This document shows positions 51,739-61,649 of a DNA stretch of 64,000 bases, piece after piece (position 1 is the stretch's first letter; each line of letters begins with the position of its first letter). The translations under genes were made by a program, and so were the position numbers. The notes beneath the pieces are model-generated. The model was not told the origin of the DNA and did no database searches. It worked only from the letters and a program-made list of their open reading frames with translations. Origin of the DNA: Nocardia brasiliensis NBRC 14402 (GTDB taxonomy: Bacteria; Actinomycetota; Actinomycetes; Mycobacteriales; Mycobacteriaceae). The stretch covers positions 1-64,000 of the forward strand of contig NZ_BAFT02000015.1 in NCBI RefSeq assembly GCF_000308475.2, given 5' to 3'.

Positions 51739-52203
51739 ATGGAGTACGGACGCATCGAACGATCCCTGTACATCGAGGCCACCCCGCAGGTGGTCTACGA
51801 GGTGATCAGCAGTCCCGAACATCTGCGCGAGTGGTGGCCCGACGAGGCCTCGCTCGATCCGGCGCCCGGCGCGGTCGGCGAACTCGTGTGGGGGGACCGG
51901 AACGCACCGGACGGCTCCGTCGCCCTGCTGACCGTCGTCGACGCGCTGCCGCCCAAGCTGTTCTCGTTCCGCTGGGGACACCCGGCGGACGAGGCTGCCG
52001 ACGCCGGGAACTCGCTGTTCGTCACCTTCGAACTCAGTCCGTCCGGGACGGGCACCACCGTGCAGATGACCGAGGTCGGGTTCCGCGAAAGGGGTTGGGA
52101 GATCGCGGTACTGGAACGCGAATACAACTCCCACATCGAAGGCTGGGAGCTGTTCCTGCCACGCCTCGTGGCGTACGCCGCGAAGGTCGGTGCGGGCCGA
52201 TGA
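51739..52203 (+). CDS. SRPBCC (AHSA1-like) protein 1
   Basis: A 154-residue START-fold protein of the AHSA1/SRPBCC type with a hydrophobic cavity for a small ligand. It has the usual features: IERSLYIEATPQVVYEVISS at the start, EHLREWWPDE, then strands carrying FSFRWGHP and a final helix (YNSHIEGWELFLPRLVAY). Together with an ArsR repressor and a second SRPBCC gene it forms a common actinobacterial three-gene unit. ATG 51739 was chosen because it follows the second operator. Its stop overlaps the arsR start (ATGA). Confidence 0.87.
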   Translation: MEYGRIERSLYIEATPQVVYEVISSPEHLREWWPDEASLDPAPGAVGELVWGDRNAPDGSVALLTVVDALPPKLFSFRWGHPADEAADAGNSLFVTFELSPSGTGTTVQMTEVGFRERGWEIAVLEREYNSHIEGWELFLPRLVAYAAKVGAGR

Positions 52204-52541
52204 GCACCGCCGTCGACGACGATCTCTGGTCCGCGATAGGGGATCCGACCCGGCGTCGCATGCTCGACCTGCTGCTCGCCGAGGGCGGCGGCACCGCGAC
52301 CTCGCTCAGCGAACAGCTGCCCGTGACGCGCCAGGCCGTCGCACGCCACCTCGGCGTTTTGGACCGGGTCGGCCTGGTGCACGGCACGCCGTCCGGCCGC
52401 GAGCACCGCTACCACGTCGACGACGCCCAACTAGCCCGCGCGGTCGCCCAGCTCGACGCGGTCGGCTCCGCGTGGGACGCCCGGCTGCAGCGCATCAAGA
52501 AGATCGCCGAGGCGATTCAACGCGCCGAAGAGAAGAAGTGA
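52200..52541 (+). CDS. ArsR-family transcriptional regulator
   Basis: A 113-residue winged-helix repressor: LWSAIGDPTRRRMLDLLLAE (helix 1), VTRQAVARHLGVLDRVGLVH (recognition helix), GREHRYHVDDAQL (wing). It has no metal-binding Cys motif, so like other regulators paired with AHSA1 proteins it probably senses a non-metal signal or is regulated by abundance. It should bind the two GCAACAAAGTGTTGC sites upstream of its operon and repress its own expression. Confidence 0.9.
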   Translation: MSTAVDDDLWSAIGDPTRRRMLDLLLAEGGGTATSLSEQLPVTRQAVARHLGVLDRVGLVHGTPSGREHRYHVDDAQLARAVAQLDAVGSAWDARLQRIKKIAEAIQRAEEKK

Positions 52542-52556
52542 GAGAGGAACTCCGAA

Positions 52557-53006
52557 ATGGTCGACATTCTGCATCGGGTCGGGATCGAATCACCCCTCGA
52601 CGATGTGTACACGGCACTGACGACGATCGATGGCCTCGCCAACTGGTGGACCACCAACACCCACGGCGACGAAAACGCCGGGGGAGTAATCCGGTTCCGC
52701 TTCGGACCCGAAGGCAAGGAAGGGTTCGATATGAAGGTCACCGACCTGCAGCCCGCCGAACGGGTGCGATGGGAGGTCGTCGACGGCCCCGAGGAGTGGG
52801 TGGGCACCGAGGTCTCGTTCACCCTCGAACGCGAAGGTGACTACGCGATCGTGCTGTTCCGGCACCAGGGCTGGCGCGAACCCGTCGAGTTCATGCACCA
52901 TTGCAGCACCAAATGGGCGATGTTCCTGATGAGCCTGAAGAGTTACGTCGAAACCGGAACGGGCACACCGGATCCGCGCGATGTGCGGATCGACAACTGG
53001 AACTAG
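52557..53006 (+). CDS. SRPBCC (AHSA1-like) protein 2
   Basis: A 149-residue START-fold protein paralogous in type to the first gene of the operon. Landmarks are HRVGIESPLDDVYTALTTID, LANWWTTNTHGD, strands around GFDMKVTDLQPAERVRWEVV and the C-terminal helix MHHCSTKWAMFLMSLKSYVE. AGAGAGGAA precedes ATG 52557, 16 bases after the arsR stop. Ligand unknown. Confidence 0.87.
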   Translation: MVDILHRVGIESPLDDVYTALTTIDGLANWWTTNTHGDENAGGVIRFRFGPEGKEGFDMKVTDLQPAERVRWEVVDGPEEWVGTEVSFTLEREGDYAIVLFRHQGWREPVEFMHHCSTKWAMFLMSLKSYVETGTGTPDPRDVRIDNWN

Positions 53007-53009
53007 ACG

Positions 53010-53504
53010 CTACTGGTCCACCGTGAAGATGACGGGCCGACCGAGCTGCGCGGCCCGGGTGAAGAAGGTCCTGATGTCGATGAGGTTCGACCAGGTGTAG
53101 GCGAAGTCGTCTTCGTCGCGGGCCCCGTCGTAGTCGTCGGGGTTCAAGGCGAAAAAGCGTTCGCGGAACGCTTGTTCGTCCAGCGGCGCCAGTGCCCGCG
53201 CGACATCGCCGACCTGTTCGGTCGTGCGAAAGCTGACGAAGTAGCCGTCGCCCGCGTCCAGGCGGGTTCCGCCGAGCACAGCATAGGAGAGTGGGTAGGT
53301 GCCGGCGGCGGGATCGAGGGTGCCGTCGGACAGGCAACGATGAATGGCATCCCACGCTTTGTCGCTGGCCACCTGGTCGGCTTCGTCGGCCAGCTCTTCC
53401 TCGATTTCCTCGAGCAGCGTCAGGAGATCATCGGGATCGTCCGCGCCGAGCAGGGCTTGCGCCTGTTCCGATGTCAGAGCGAAATGAACACCTAGAGATC
53501 CCAC
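53010..53504 (-). CDS. DUF1877 (YfbM-like) protein
   Basis: A 164-residue soluble acidic protein of the DUF1877/YfbM family, function unknown. Conserved parts are HFALTSEQAQALL, the SDKAWDAIHRCLSDGTLD segment, YAVLGGTRLDAGDGYFVSF and DEDDFAYTWSNLIDIRTFF. GTG 53504 is the only start giving the full family N terminus. It is convergent with the SRPBCC operon, three bases between stops. Confidence 0.85.
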   Translation of the reverse strand: MGSLGVHFALTSEQAQALLGADDPDDLLTLLEEIEEELADEADQVASDKAWDAIHRCLSDGTLDPAAGTYPLSYAVLGGTRLDAGDGYFVSFRTTEQVGDVARALAPLDEQAFRERFFALNPDDYDGARDEDDFAYTWSNLIDIRTFFTRAAQLGRPVIFTVDQ

Positions 53505-54204
53505 CGTGCTGTCCTTCGTGTCGTCCGTCGAGCTGTAGGTGGCACCGTATCCGGTCGCGGGAGAGTGCGGTCGGTGACCGGCTTATGGGTCGGCTGGATC
53601 TGTATTAGTTGACATAATGTTGATTATCGGCACGGAAACGGGCGTGCTGGGACTGGGCGTATGTTGTTGGTGTCGGCGATGTTTCATGTGCCGCTCCCGA
53701 CTGCCCGGGCTTGCCGAGGTCTGCCTGTGGTGTCATGGGCGGCGTCGGCTGTGTCGGTGTTCCCCCGGAACCGCGTATGGCCGATGTAAATATTCCTGCC
53801 GTTTGGTGTTTTGGCCGTAAAGTCCTGAAGCGGGCCGAGATTGGGATGTTCGGGCTGCTCCCTGGGATATGCGGGCTGCTCCCCCTGGGTCCACTCGCCT
53901 ACCTTCGAAACGTCACAGTGACGATTCGAAGGTAGGCGAGTGGACGTATCTTGTTGGGCGGCATGAACTCTGACGGGCTTCGGGTGCGCATCGCCACGGC
54001 CTCGCGCGGCCCGCGGTGATACTCGGCATGCTGCGGTGGGTTGCGGTACCAAAACTGTTGGCGTAGTTCGGAGCTGCTGACGCCCCGACTTCTGCGTTCG
54101 ATGGCGGTGCGCGCACGTGGCCGGACGATTGGTCTCCTGGTGGCAGTCCATCGGTTCATGACTGGCTCTGTTTTGGATGGCCAGTCGTCGGCGATGCTGG
54201 GTCG
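53505..54204. other. Gene-poor, lower-GC region with large palindrome
   Basis: About 700 bases with noticeably lower G/C content than the genes around it. It contains a possible -35 element (TTGACA, 53610-53615) and the 55-bp palindrome at 53890-53944. A minus-strand frame of 86 codons (53899-54159) ends inside that palindrome, and a cysteine-rich plus-strand frame lies at 53617-53820. Neither has a ribosome binding site or recognisable product, and I do not call them genes. The low G/C and lack of genes suggest acquired or decaying DNA. Confidence 0.55.
53890..53944. repeat. 55-bp near-perfect palindrome
   Basis: Arms of 27 bases each starting TCCACTCGCCTACCTTCGAA pair throughout except for one A:A mismatch, around a single central base; the inner part is CGTCACAGTGACG. 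A degraded copy of the inner part (TTCGAAAAACGTCACTGTGACGAT, 54991-55014, written here only in part) lies 1.1 kb away. Confidence 0.85.
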
Positions 54205-54834
54205 GTGTTGATTCGGCGGTTGGTTGCGTTGTATGTCGGGCTGTGGTTGTACGGGTTCTCGATGGCGGTGATGGTGCGGGCGGGGCTCGGGCTGGATCCG
54301 TGGGATGTGTTCCATCAGGGTGTGGCGGGTCATGTGCCGCTCAGTTTCGGTGCGGTGACGGCGATTACCGGTATCGCGGTGCTGCTGGCCTGGATTCCGT
54401 TGCGGCAGCGGCCCGGCCTGGGCACGGTGAGTAATGTGGTGGTGATCGCCGTGTCGGTGGATGTGGGCCTGTGGCTGCTGCCGGCGTGGGAGGCGATTCC
54501 GGCGCGGGTGGTGGCGATGGGTGCCGCGGTGGTGCTGAATGCCATCGCGACGGTGCTCTACATCGGCGCGGGTATGGGTCCGGGTCCGCGTGATGGACTG
54601 ATGACTGGACTGGTCCGCCGGACGGGTGTTTCGGTCTGGGTGGTGCGGACTTCGATCGAGGTGACGGTGCTGGCGATCGGCTGGATTCTGGGCGGCAGTG
54701 TCGGGATCGGCACGGTGGTGTACGCGTTCGGTATCGGGCCGCTGATCCAACTGATGATTCCGACGGCGAACCGTTTCCTGCCTGGGTTCGAACCCCGGCC
54801 TGCCGCCGAGCCCGCACCTGTTGTCCCGGCTTGA
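54205..54834 (+). CDS. YczE/YitT-like membrane protein
   Basis: A 209-residue membrane protein with about five helices, of the YczE family. Typical stretches are LYGFSMAVMVRAGLGLDPWD, HQGVAGHVPLSFGAVTAI, GMGPGPRDGLMTGLVRRTG and FGIGPLIQLMIPTANRF. Family members may be transporters or accessory proteins; a B. subtilis member neighbours a peptide synthetase gene cluster, but no link to the NRPS at the start of this window is implied. GTG 54205 begins at the conserved first helix. Confidence 0.82.
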   Translation: MLIRRLVALYVGLWLYGFSMAVMVRAGLGLDPWDVFHQGVAGHVPLSFGAVTAITGIAVLLAWIPLRQRPGLGTVSNVVVIAVSVDVGLWLLPAWEAIPARVVAMGAAVVLNAIATVLYIGAGMGPGPRDGLMTGLVRRTGVSVWVVRTSIEVTVLAIGWILGGSVGIGTVVYAFGIGPLIQLMIPTANRFLPGFEPRPAAEPAPVVPA

Positions 54835-55000
54835 ACAGCGCTCCCCAGCCTGAACAGCGCGTCAGGCATCCAGGTCGCGACATCGCTGTGGCGGGCATGC
54901 CACTCGCCCGAGTTGTTGATCATGCTCCGTGCGCGCGTCTCCGCGAGCGACCGACTCCCCTGCCGTTATTTCCGCAACACCTTGAAGCGTTCGAAAAACG

Positions 55001-55414
55001 TCACTGTGACGATAGTGGCGCCAACGGATCGTCCTGCACCACGGGTCGCGACGGCCGCCACCGCAACAACCGAATAATGCCGACCAGCGCGATCGCGATG
55101 AGGCTGTGCAGCACCCACAGCGCGATCCAGGGCCGCAGGAAACCGACTTCGGTGTATTGCCCTCGTTCGCCGACGCAGTACATGGAGTAGTTCGTGCTCT
55201 GCCCTTCGGAATCGTGGTAGGTGTCGGAGACGACGATCGGTTCGGTGAACGGTTCGGCGCAGAACAGCGGCGCGGTGAGTTCTGCTTCGCCGGGCCAGAT
55301 GGCAATGGGCAGTACGCATCCCAGTATCGCGGTGCCGGTGAGGATGGCGGCGAGGGTGGCGAGGATTTTCGGGGCGCGTCGCGGGATGTGGTCTTCGGGG
55401 TGTGCGTCGCTCAT
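55001..55414 (-). CDS. Small two-helix membrane protein
   Basis: A 137-residue membrane protein with a cytoplasmic N-terminal start (MSDAHPEDHIPRR), two helices (about 17-38 and 98-118) and an external domain of about 55 residues holding two cysteines (LFCAEPFTEP, SMYCVGERGQ) that could form a disulphide. Family not recognised. Its ATG overlaps the stop of the upstream lipoprotein gene (ATGA), so the two proteins are probably made together and may form an envelope complex. Confidence 0.7.
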   Translation of the reverse strand: MSDAHPEDHIPRRAPKILATLAAILTGTAILGCVLPIAIWPGEAELTAPLFCAEPFTEPIVVSDTYHDSEGQSTNYSMYCVGERGQYTEVGFLRPWIALWVLHSLIAIALVGIIRLLRWRPSRPVVQDDPLAPLSSQ

Positions 55415-56073
55415 GCCTGTCGCATTCGTAGCATGTTTCCGGCCTGGTCGAATTGGGCGATCATGGTGGTGCGGGCCGAGGCGACGTTGACGGTCATGAT
55501 GATTTCGGTGCCGATGCGGTTGACCACGATGGCCGAGACGTAGCCGCCGTCGACCTGGGTTCGGGTGACCGCGGTGTCGATGATCTGTTCCAGGGCGCGC
55601 AGGCCTGAAACGTCTCGGACGGCGAAGGATTCGGCGTCGAGGTCGTCGAGGGCGGAGACGTGCACGGGGTCGGGTCCGTGCAGGGTGCCGTTGGCGTAGG
55701 TGTAGTCGTCCTGCTGTTCGGGGTGGCCGGGGACGCGGATGCGCATGCGCACGGCGGTGTCTTGGCCGGCGAGGTTGTGGTGGTCGTTGAAGTAGCGGCT
55801 GAGCTGGGGTGGCTGGTCGATCGTGGTGAGCCGGAATTGGCTGGAGTCGGGGGTGGTGAACAGGATGACGGAGGCCTGGAGGTCGTCGACGCCGAGGCGT
55901 CGGTGCAGGGCGTCGAAGGCTGCGGCGGGCAGGGCCGAGACGAGTCCGCCGCCGCGGGTGCGCAGGGTGCGTTCGAAGTCGGCGCGGTCGACCGCGCCGA
56001 TGCAGCCGGTGGTGGTGGCGGCGATCAGGAGCGCTCCGAGTGCGGCCGGCAGGCGGGAGCGGCGCGTTGGCAT
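55411..56073 (-). CDS. Lipoprotein of unknown function
   Basis: A 220-residue secreted lipoprotein: signal sequence with lipobox TTTGC (Cys about residue 24), followed by a mixed alpha/beta domain (FDALHRRLGVDDLQASVILF, then DPVHVSALDDLDAESFAVRD and YVSAIVVNRIGTEIIMTVNV). No known domain is recognised. ATG 56073 gives the usual signal length; ATG 56082 is possible. It is translationally coupled to the two-helix membrane protein and divergent from the SGNH hydrolase. Confidence 0.75.
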   Translation of the reverse strand: MPTRRSRLPAALGALLIAATTTGCIGAVDRADFERTLRTRGGGLVSALPAAAFDALHRRLGVDDLQASVILFTTPDSSQFRLTTIDQPPQLSRYFNDHHNLAGQDTAVRMRIRVPGHPEQQDDYTYANGTLHGPDPVHVSALDDLDAESFAVRDVSGLRALEQIIDTAVTRTQVDGGYVSAIVVNRIGTEIIMTVNVASARTTMIAQFDQAGNMLRMRQA

Positions 56074-56181
56074 GGTCTGCATCGTATAGCGCTGGGGTTG
56101 CTCGAGATTGATGTTAGGTTGCAGCTGGGCTGGACGACCGTCCAGCACGGTGTGATTCGGGTCGGGCGGTCTGGAGGCGTG

Positions 56182-57066
56182 GTGCGCGGTACAGCGCGGA
56201 TGGTATTGGCGTGTGCGGCTGTGGGAATGATCGTGCCGCTCGGTGGCGGGCCGGTCGCGTCGGCGGCGCCGGCGTTCGGTGAGTATGTGGCATTGGGTGA
56301 TTCGTGGGCGGCGGACGCGTCGTTGAGTCAGCCGACCGACGAGTTCGTCCCGCTGGGTTGCGGGCAGAGTCGGCGCAGTTACGCCAAGCAGGTGGCGGCG
56401 GCGTTGTCGGTGCCGGTGTTCAAGGACGCGACGTGCGGCGCGGCGAAGACGACGAATATGACTGCGGCGCAGAGCGTTCCGATGGGGGTCAATCCCCCGC
56501 AGTTCGATCGGCTGAGCGCGTCGACGGATCTGGTGACGCTCGGGATCGGTGGCAACGACGCGGGTTTGGCGGCGACGGTGCAGAACTGTCTGACCTCCGA
56601 TCCGGCGGTGTCGCCGTGTCTGGATTCGCTGGTCTCCGGTGGGGTGGATCGGATGTCGGTGAACATCGCGGCGGCCGAGCGGACCGTGACGGGCGCGGTG
56701 GAAGGGATCCGGGCGCGTGCGCCGCGGGCGCGGATTCTGTTGCTGGACTACTTCGCCGGCGTGCGGACCGGTGCGGGGTGTTTTCCGCTGGTGCCGATCT
56801 CGGATGGGGACGCGGATTGGCTGGGCCGCAAGCTGATCGAGTTGAATGCGATGCTGGCGCGGGTGGCGCGGGCGACCGAGGTCGAGCTGGTGGACACCTA
56901 CAGCACCAGTGCCGGCCATGATGCCTGCCAGCCGCCCGGTACCCGCTGGGTGGAGGGGCTGATCCCGCTCTCGACCGATCCGCCGGGGCTCGCGGTGCCG
57001 TTCCATCCCAATCAGCTCGGCGCCGATCATCAGGCGCGCAGCGTGCTCGCGGCTTTGGTCGATTGA
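56182..57066 (+). CDS. Secreted SGNH/GDSL hydrolase
   Basis: A 294-residue secreted esterase/lipase of the SGNH fold. A signal peptide ends near AASA-like cleavage after residue 30. Block I is VALGDSWAAD (nucleophile Ser), block III is LGIGGNDAG, block V is FHPNQLGADHQ (Asp/His pair), and several Cys pairs (FVPLGCGQS, KDATCGA, VQNCLTS, SPCLDS) suggest disulphides outside the cell. Substrate unknown; mycobacterial relatives are lipases or phospholipases. Starts at GTG 56179, GTG 56182 and ATG 56200 compete; CTGGAGG favours 56182. Its stop codon is the first base of a palindromic element. Confidence 0.85.
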   Translation: MRGTARMVLACAAVGMIVPLGGGPVASAAPAFGEYVALGDSWAADASLSQPTDEFVPLGCGQSRRSYAKQVAAALSVPVFKDATCGAAKTTNMTAAQSVPMGVNPPQFDRLSASTDLVTLGIGGNDAGLAATVQNCLTSDPAVSPCLDSLVSGGVDRMSVNIAAAERTVTGAVEGIRARAPRARILLLDYFAGVRTGAGCFPLVPISDGDADWLGRKLIELNAMLARVARATEVELVDTYSTSAGHDACQPPGTRWVEGLIPLSTDPPGLAVPFHPNQLGADHQARSVLAALVD

Positions 57067-57125
57067 TCACCAGGTGATGGTGGCGGCATCGGCCGAGAGC
57101 CCGCCGCCACCATCACCTGGTGATC
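57065..57125. repeat. Palindromic element, copy 2
   Basis: 22-bp perfect arms starting GATCACCAGGTGATGGTGGC and a 17-base loop CATCGGCCGAGAGCCCG, differing from copy 1 by a compensated A-to-G/T-to-C change in the arms. It starts within the stop codon of the SGNH hydrolase gene and may terminate its transcript. Confidence 0.9.
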
Positions 57126-57209
57126 GCCTGTCCGGGATCCTCCCGCAGAACGTAGAGCTGCCTACGGTTGGTTGATAGCCTGTTGGGAACCGGCAGAAGG
57201 TGAAAACCG

Positions 57210-59414
57210 ATGGGTGCTACCACGATCGCGCGGCAGTGCACGCTGTGCGAGGCGCATTGCGGAATTCTGGTCACCACCGAGAACGAGCGGGTGATCCGGA
57301 TCGAGGGCAATCCCGACGACGTGCTGTCCCAGGGGTATATCTGCCCGAAGGCCACCGCGATGGGCGGGCTGCATCACGACCCCGATCGGCTGCGGACGCC
57401 GGTGAAGCGGGTGGGTTCGCGTTTCGAGCCGATCGGGTGGGACGAGGCGTTCCGCGAGATCGGGCAGCGGCTGCGCGCGGTGCGGCACGAGTACGGGCCC
57501 AGCGCGATCGGTATGTACCTGGGTAATCCGGCCGCGCACAGTTCCTCGGTGATCTACGGGGCACTGTTGCGGGCGGTGCTGCTGACCAGGAATTTCTATT
57601 CGGCGTCCTCGATCGACCAGTTCCCGCAGGAGTTCGTGGCGTGGCGGATGTTCGGGTCGAATGTGCTGATGCCGGTGGTCGATATCGATCGGACCGATCG
57701 GCTGGTGATTCTGGGGGCCAATCCGGCGGTGTCGAACGGGTCGATCACCACGATGCCCAATGCCAAACAGCGGATCAGGGACGTGCGCCGGCGCGGCGGT
57801 CGGGTGGTGGTCATCGATCCGCGCCGGACCGAGACCGCGCGCCTGGCCGACCAGCATGTGGCGATCAGTCCCGGCGGGGACGTGTACCTGCTGCTGGCGA
57901 TGCTGCACGTGCTGGTGACCGAGAACCTGTGTGACGAGCAGGCGATTCGCGCCCAGTGCACCGGATGGGACGAGCTGCGGGCGCTGGTCGGGGCGGCGTC
58001 GCCGGAGCTGCTGGCGGCGCACGCCGGTGTCGACGCCGACGTCATCCGTGAATTGGCGCGGGCGCACGCGGCCGCGAGTTCGGCGGTGCTGTACGCGCGG
58101 ATCGGGGTCTGTCAGCAGGTGACGGGCACGCTCACGCACTGGCTGGTGAACGCGATCAACGCGGTGACCGGGAACCTGGACCGGGCAGGTGGGCAGATGT
58201 TCGCCAAGCCGCCGATCGATGCGGCGCGGTTCGCGAAATATCTGCCGATGGGTTACGGGGCATGGACCGACCGCTCCGGCACCTACAAGTCGTTCCGCAC
58301 CGAGTTGCCCGTCGCGGCGCTGGCCGACGAAATCCGCACCGAGGGCCGCGGGCGGATTCGGGCGATGATCACCTATGCGGGCAATCCGGTGTTGTCGACG
58401 CCGCAGCGCGGCCGGTTGGGTGCGGCGCTGGATTCGCTGGATTTCTATGTCGCGGTGGACATGTACGTGACCGAGACGACCAGGCATGCCGATATCATCC
58501 TGCCGCCGATCTCGCCGCTGGAACGTGAGGACGTCAACATCCTGTTCCCGGTGTTCAGCGTGCGCAACAACCTGCGTTACGACGCGCGGGTGTTCGAGCC
58601 GCCCGCCGAGGGGCTGGAAGATTGGCAGATCCTGGCGCGGATGATCACCGAGTTGGTGCCCTTGCCCGCGCGCCGGTTCACCGGGCAGGTGCTCAATGGT
58701 GTGCTGGGTCAGGTCAGTCCGTTGCGGATCGCGACCGTCGGTGTCGCGACGGGACCGTACGGGGTGTTGCGGCGAGGGCGCAAAGGGTTGACCGTCGGGA
58801 AGGCTAGAGCGGCGGCGGGCGGGATCGATCTGGGTCCGTTGACGCCGCGGTTGCGGGCGTTGATCGGGACGAAGGACCGCAAGGTGCGGCTCGCGCCCGC
58901 CGATTTCGTCGCCGCGGCACTGCAGGTGCTGACCGATGCCCAGCGCGGTCACTCGCTGACCACCCCGACCGACGGCTACGACCTCAAACTGATCGGGCGC
59001 CGGCATCTGCGCAGCAACAACTCCTGGCTGCACAACGTCCCCGCGATGGTGAAGGGCCGCGACCGCTGCACCGCGCTCATGCATCCCGACGACGCGACCG
59101 CACGCGGCCTGACCGACGGTGTGCCGGTCACCGTCAGCTCACCCACGGGTTCGATCGTGGTCCCGCTCGAGGTCAGCGACGACATCCGCGCAGGCACGAT
59201 CGCCATCCCGCACGGCTGGGGGCACGGTGAACCCGGCGTCGGCTGGACGGTAGCGGCGTCCTCCCCCGGCGCCAACGTGAACCTCCTGCACGACCCCGCC
59301 CTCACCGACCCCTTCTCCGGAACCTCCGCCGTCAACAACACCTGGGTCACCGTCACCGCCGCAACCCCGTCCCCGGTCGCCGCCGCGTCGGTGGACGTCG
59401 CGTCGACTGTGTGA
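57210..59414 (+). CDS. Molybdopterin-dependent oxidoreductase (FDH/BisC-like)
   Basis: A 734-residue enzyme with an N-terminal [4Fe-4S] motif (CTLCEAHCGIL...GYICPKA), a bis-molybdopterin-guanine-dinucleotide fold (MYLGNPAAHSSS, VDIDRTDRLVILGANPAVSN, VVVIDPRRTETARLADQHVA, HGWGHGEPG) and the C-terminal cofactor-binding domain (LMHPDDATARGLTDGVPVTV). No selenocysteine codon or obvious metal-ligand Cys is seen near residue 135 (SASSIDQFPQEF), unlike formate dehydrogenases. It has no Tat signal, so it is probably cytoplasmic. Substrate unknown. ATG 57210 follows AGAAGG. Confidence 0.88.
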   Translation: MGATTIARQCTLCEAHCGILVTTENERVIRIEGNPDDVLSQGYICPKATAMGGLHHDPDRLRTPVKRVGSRFEPIGWDEAFREIGQRLRAVRHEYGPSAIGMYLGNPAAHSSSVIYGALLRAVLLTRNFYSASSIDQFPQEFVAWRMFGSNVLMPVVDIDRTDRLVILGANPAVSNGSITTMPNAKQRIRDVRRRGGRVVVIDPRRTETARLADQHVAISPGGDVYLLLAMLHVLVTENLCDEQAIRAQCTGWDELRALVGAASPELLAAHAGVDADVIRELARAHAAASSAVLYARIGVCQQVTGTLTHWLVNAINAVTGNLDRAGGQMFAKPPIDAARFAKYLPMGYGAWTDRSGTYKSFRTELPVAALADEIRTEGRGRIRAMITYAGNPVLSTPQRGRLGAALDSLDFYVAVDMYVTETTRHADIILPPISPLEREDVNILFPVFSVRNNLRYDARVFEPPAEGLEDWQILARMITELVPLPARRFTGQVLNGVLGQVSPLRIATVGVATGPYGVLRRGRKGLTVGKARAAAGGIDLGPLTPRLRALIGTKDRKVRLAPADFVAAALQVLTDAQRGHSLTTPTDGYDLKLIGRRHLRSNNSWLHNVPAMVKGRDRCTALMHPDDATARGLTDGVPVTVSSPTGSIVVPLEVSDDIRAGTIAIPHGWGHGEPGVGWTVAASSPGANVNLLHDPALTDPFSGTSAVNNTWVTVTAATPSPVAAASVDVASTV

Positions 59415-59759
59415 TCCGGGGCAGGGTTGCCGCAGTAACCGGCATCGGTGTCTCGATTCCGGGCCGGGTTCGCGGTGGCGCTGGTTCGCGGCGGGCGGGG
59501 CCGCTTGGCTCTACCCGGCACCCCGCGACCTGAAGCGGAACCCGACGGCACCGCGAACGAGATGGTCGACAGGCACTCGACCTCTTGGGATTGTTGGCAC
59601 TACCTGTGACCTCGACTCGATACTCGTGCCGTCGCTCGTCAACGGCCTGTAAGTAGCCGAGCAGTGCGCGTTCGGGTTCTTTGCAAAACCTGTTGGCGAA
59701 CCACAGCGGCCACTGTTACCTTTCCGGAGGCCGTGCAAGAGACCGAGGAGGTGGTACCA
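59415..59759. other. Intergenic region upstream of monooxygenase leader
   Basis: About 345 bases; no supported gene in either strand. The right end holds the leader's ribosome binding site (GAGGAGG, 59745-59751). The 19-bp inverted repeat reported upstream of some rifamycin-inducible genes was looked for by eye and not seen. Confidence 0.55.
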
Positions 59760-59813
59760 GTGAACGCAGTATCGACACGGGTGCTCCCCTTGTGGGTCAT
59801 GGTCGGGCGGTAG
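59760..59813 (+). CDS. 17-residue leader peptide
   Basis: GTG 59760 is preceded by GAGGAGG at a spacing of eight bases and encodes MNAVSTRVLPLWVMVGR. It ends 45 bases before the monooxygenase start. The spacer contains a hairpin (CGGGAG / CTCCCG, 59820-59849). The layout is that of a translated leader that controls a resistance gene by ribosome stalling. The role is inferred. Confidence 0.55.
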   Translation: MNAVSTRVLPLWVMVGR

Positions 59814-61451
<1,638 letters not shown>

Positions 61452-61454
61452 GAA

Positions 61455-61625
61455 CTGGCCATCGGAAAGCAGCTGGGCCGGCTCGGCCGCTCCCGCGAGC
61501 GTCTGATCGAGCTGTCCGACGCGCTGCAGGCGCGCGGCGTGGATCTGGTGGTCCTCGACAGGGAATCGGCACTTCCACCGCAGTCGACGGCAAGCGCGGC
61601 TACACCGTCGACTGCTGCGCCCGCA
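61455..61625 (+). pseudogene. Serine recombinase (resolvase/invertase) relic
   Basis: Downstream of the monooxygenase the sequence encodes LGRLGRSRERLIELSDALQA followed by RGVDLVVLD, the conserved central part of resolvase/invertase-type serine recombinases. The expected continuation appears in another frame as QGIGTSTAVDGK; one missing C in GACCAGG would explain the shift. The catalytic N-terminal serine region and the DNA-binding domain are absent. The relic suggests that a mobile element once lay next to the monooxygenase gene. Confidence 0.7.
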
Positions 61626-61649
61626 GCGCGAAAGGAACTGTGGGGCAGT

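Noticed and set aside
53617..53820. Cysteine-rich 67-codon frame
   Set aside because: Cys and Trp richness arises from TGT/TGC/TGG-rich DNA. There is no ribosome binding site, and the cysteines have no regular metal-binding spacing.
53899..54159. 86-codon minus-strand frame ending in the 55-bp palindrome
   Set aside because: Codon use is unlike real genes here, no ribosome binding site, and its end is dictated by the palindrome.
57162..59084. 640-codon minus-strand frame opposite the molybdopterin oxidoreductase
   Set aside because: Antisense shadow of a well-supported enzyme gene; no recognisable protein features.
59415..59759. Rifamycin-associated inverted-repeat element before the monooxygenase
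   Set aside because: No long inverted repeat of the expected kind could be found by eye in this stretch; only the leader and its hairpin are visible.
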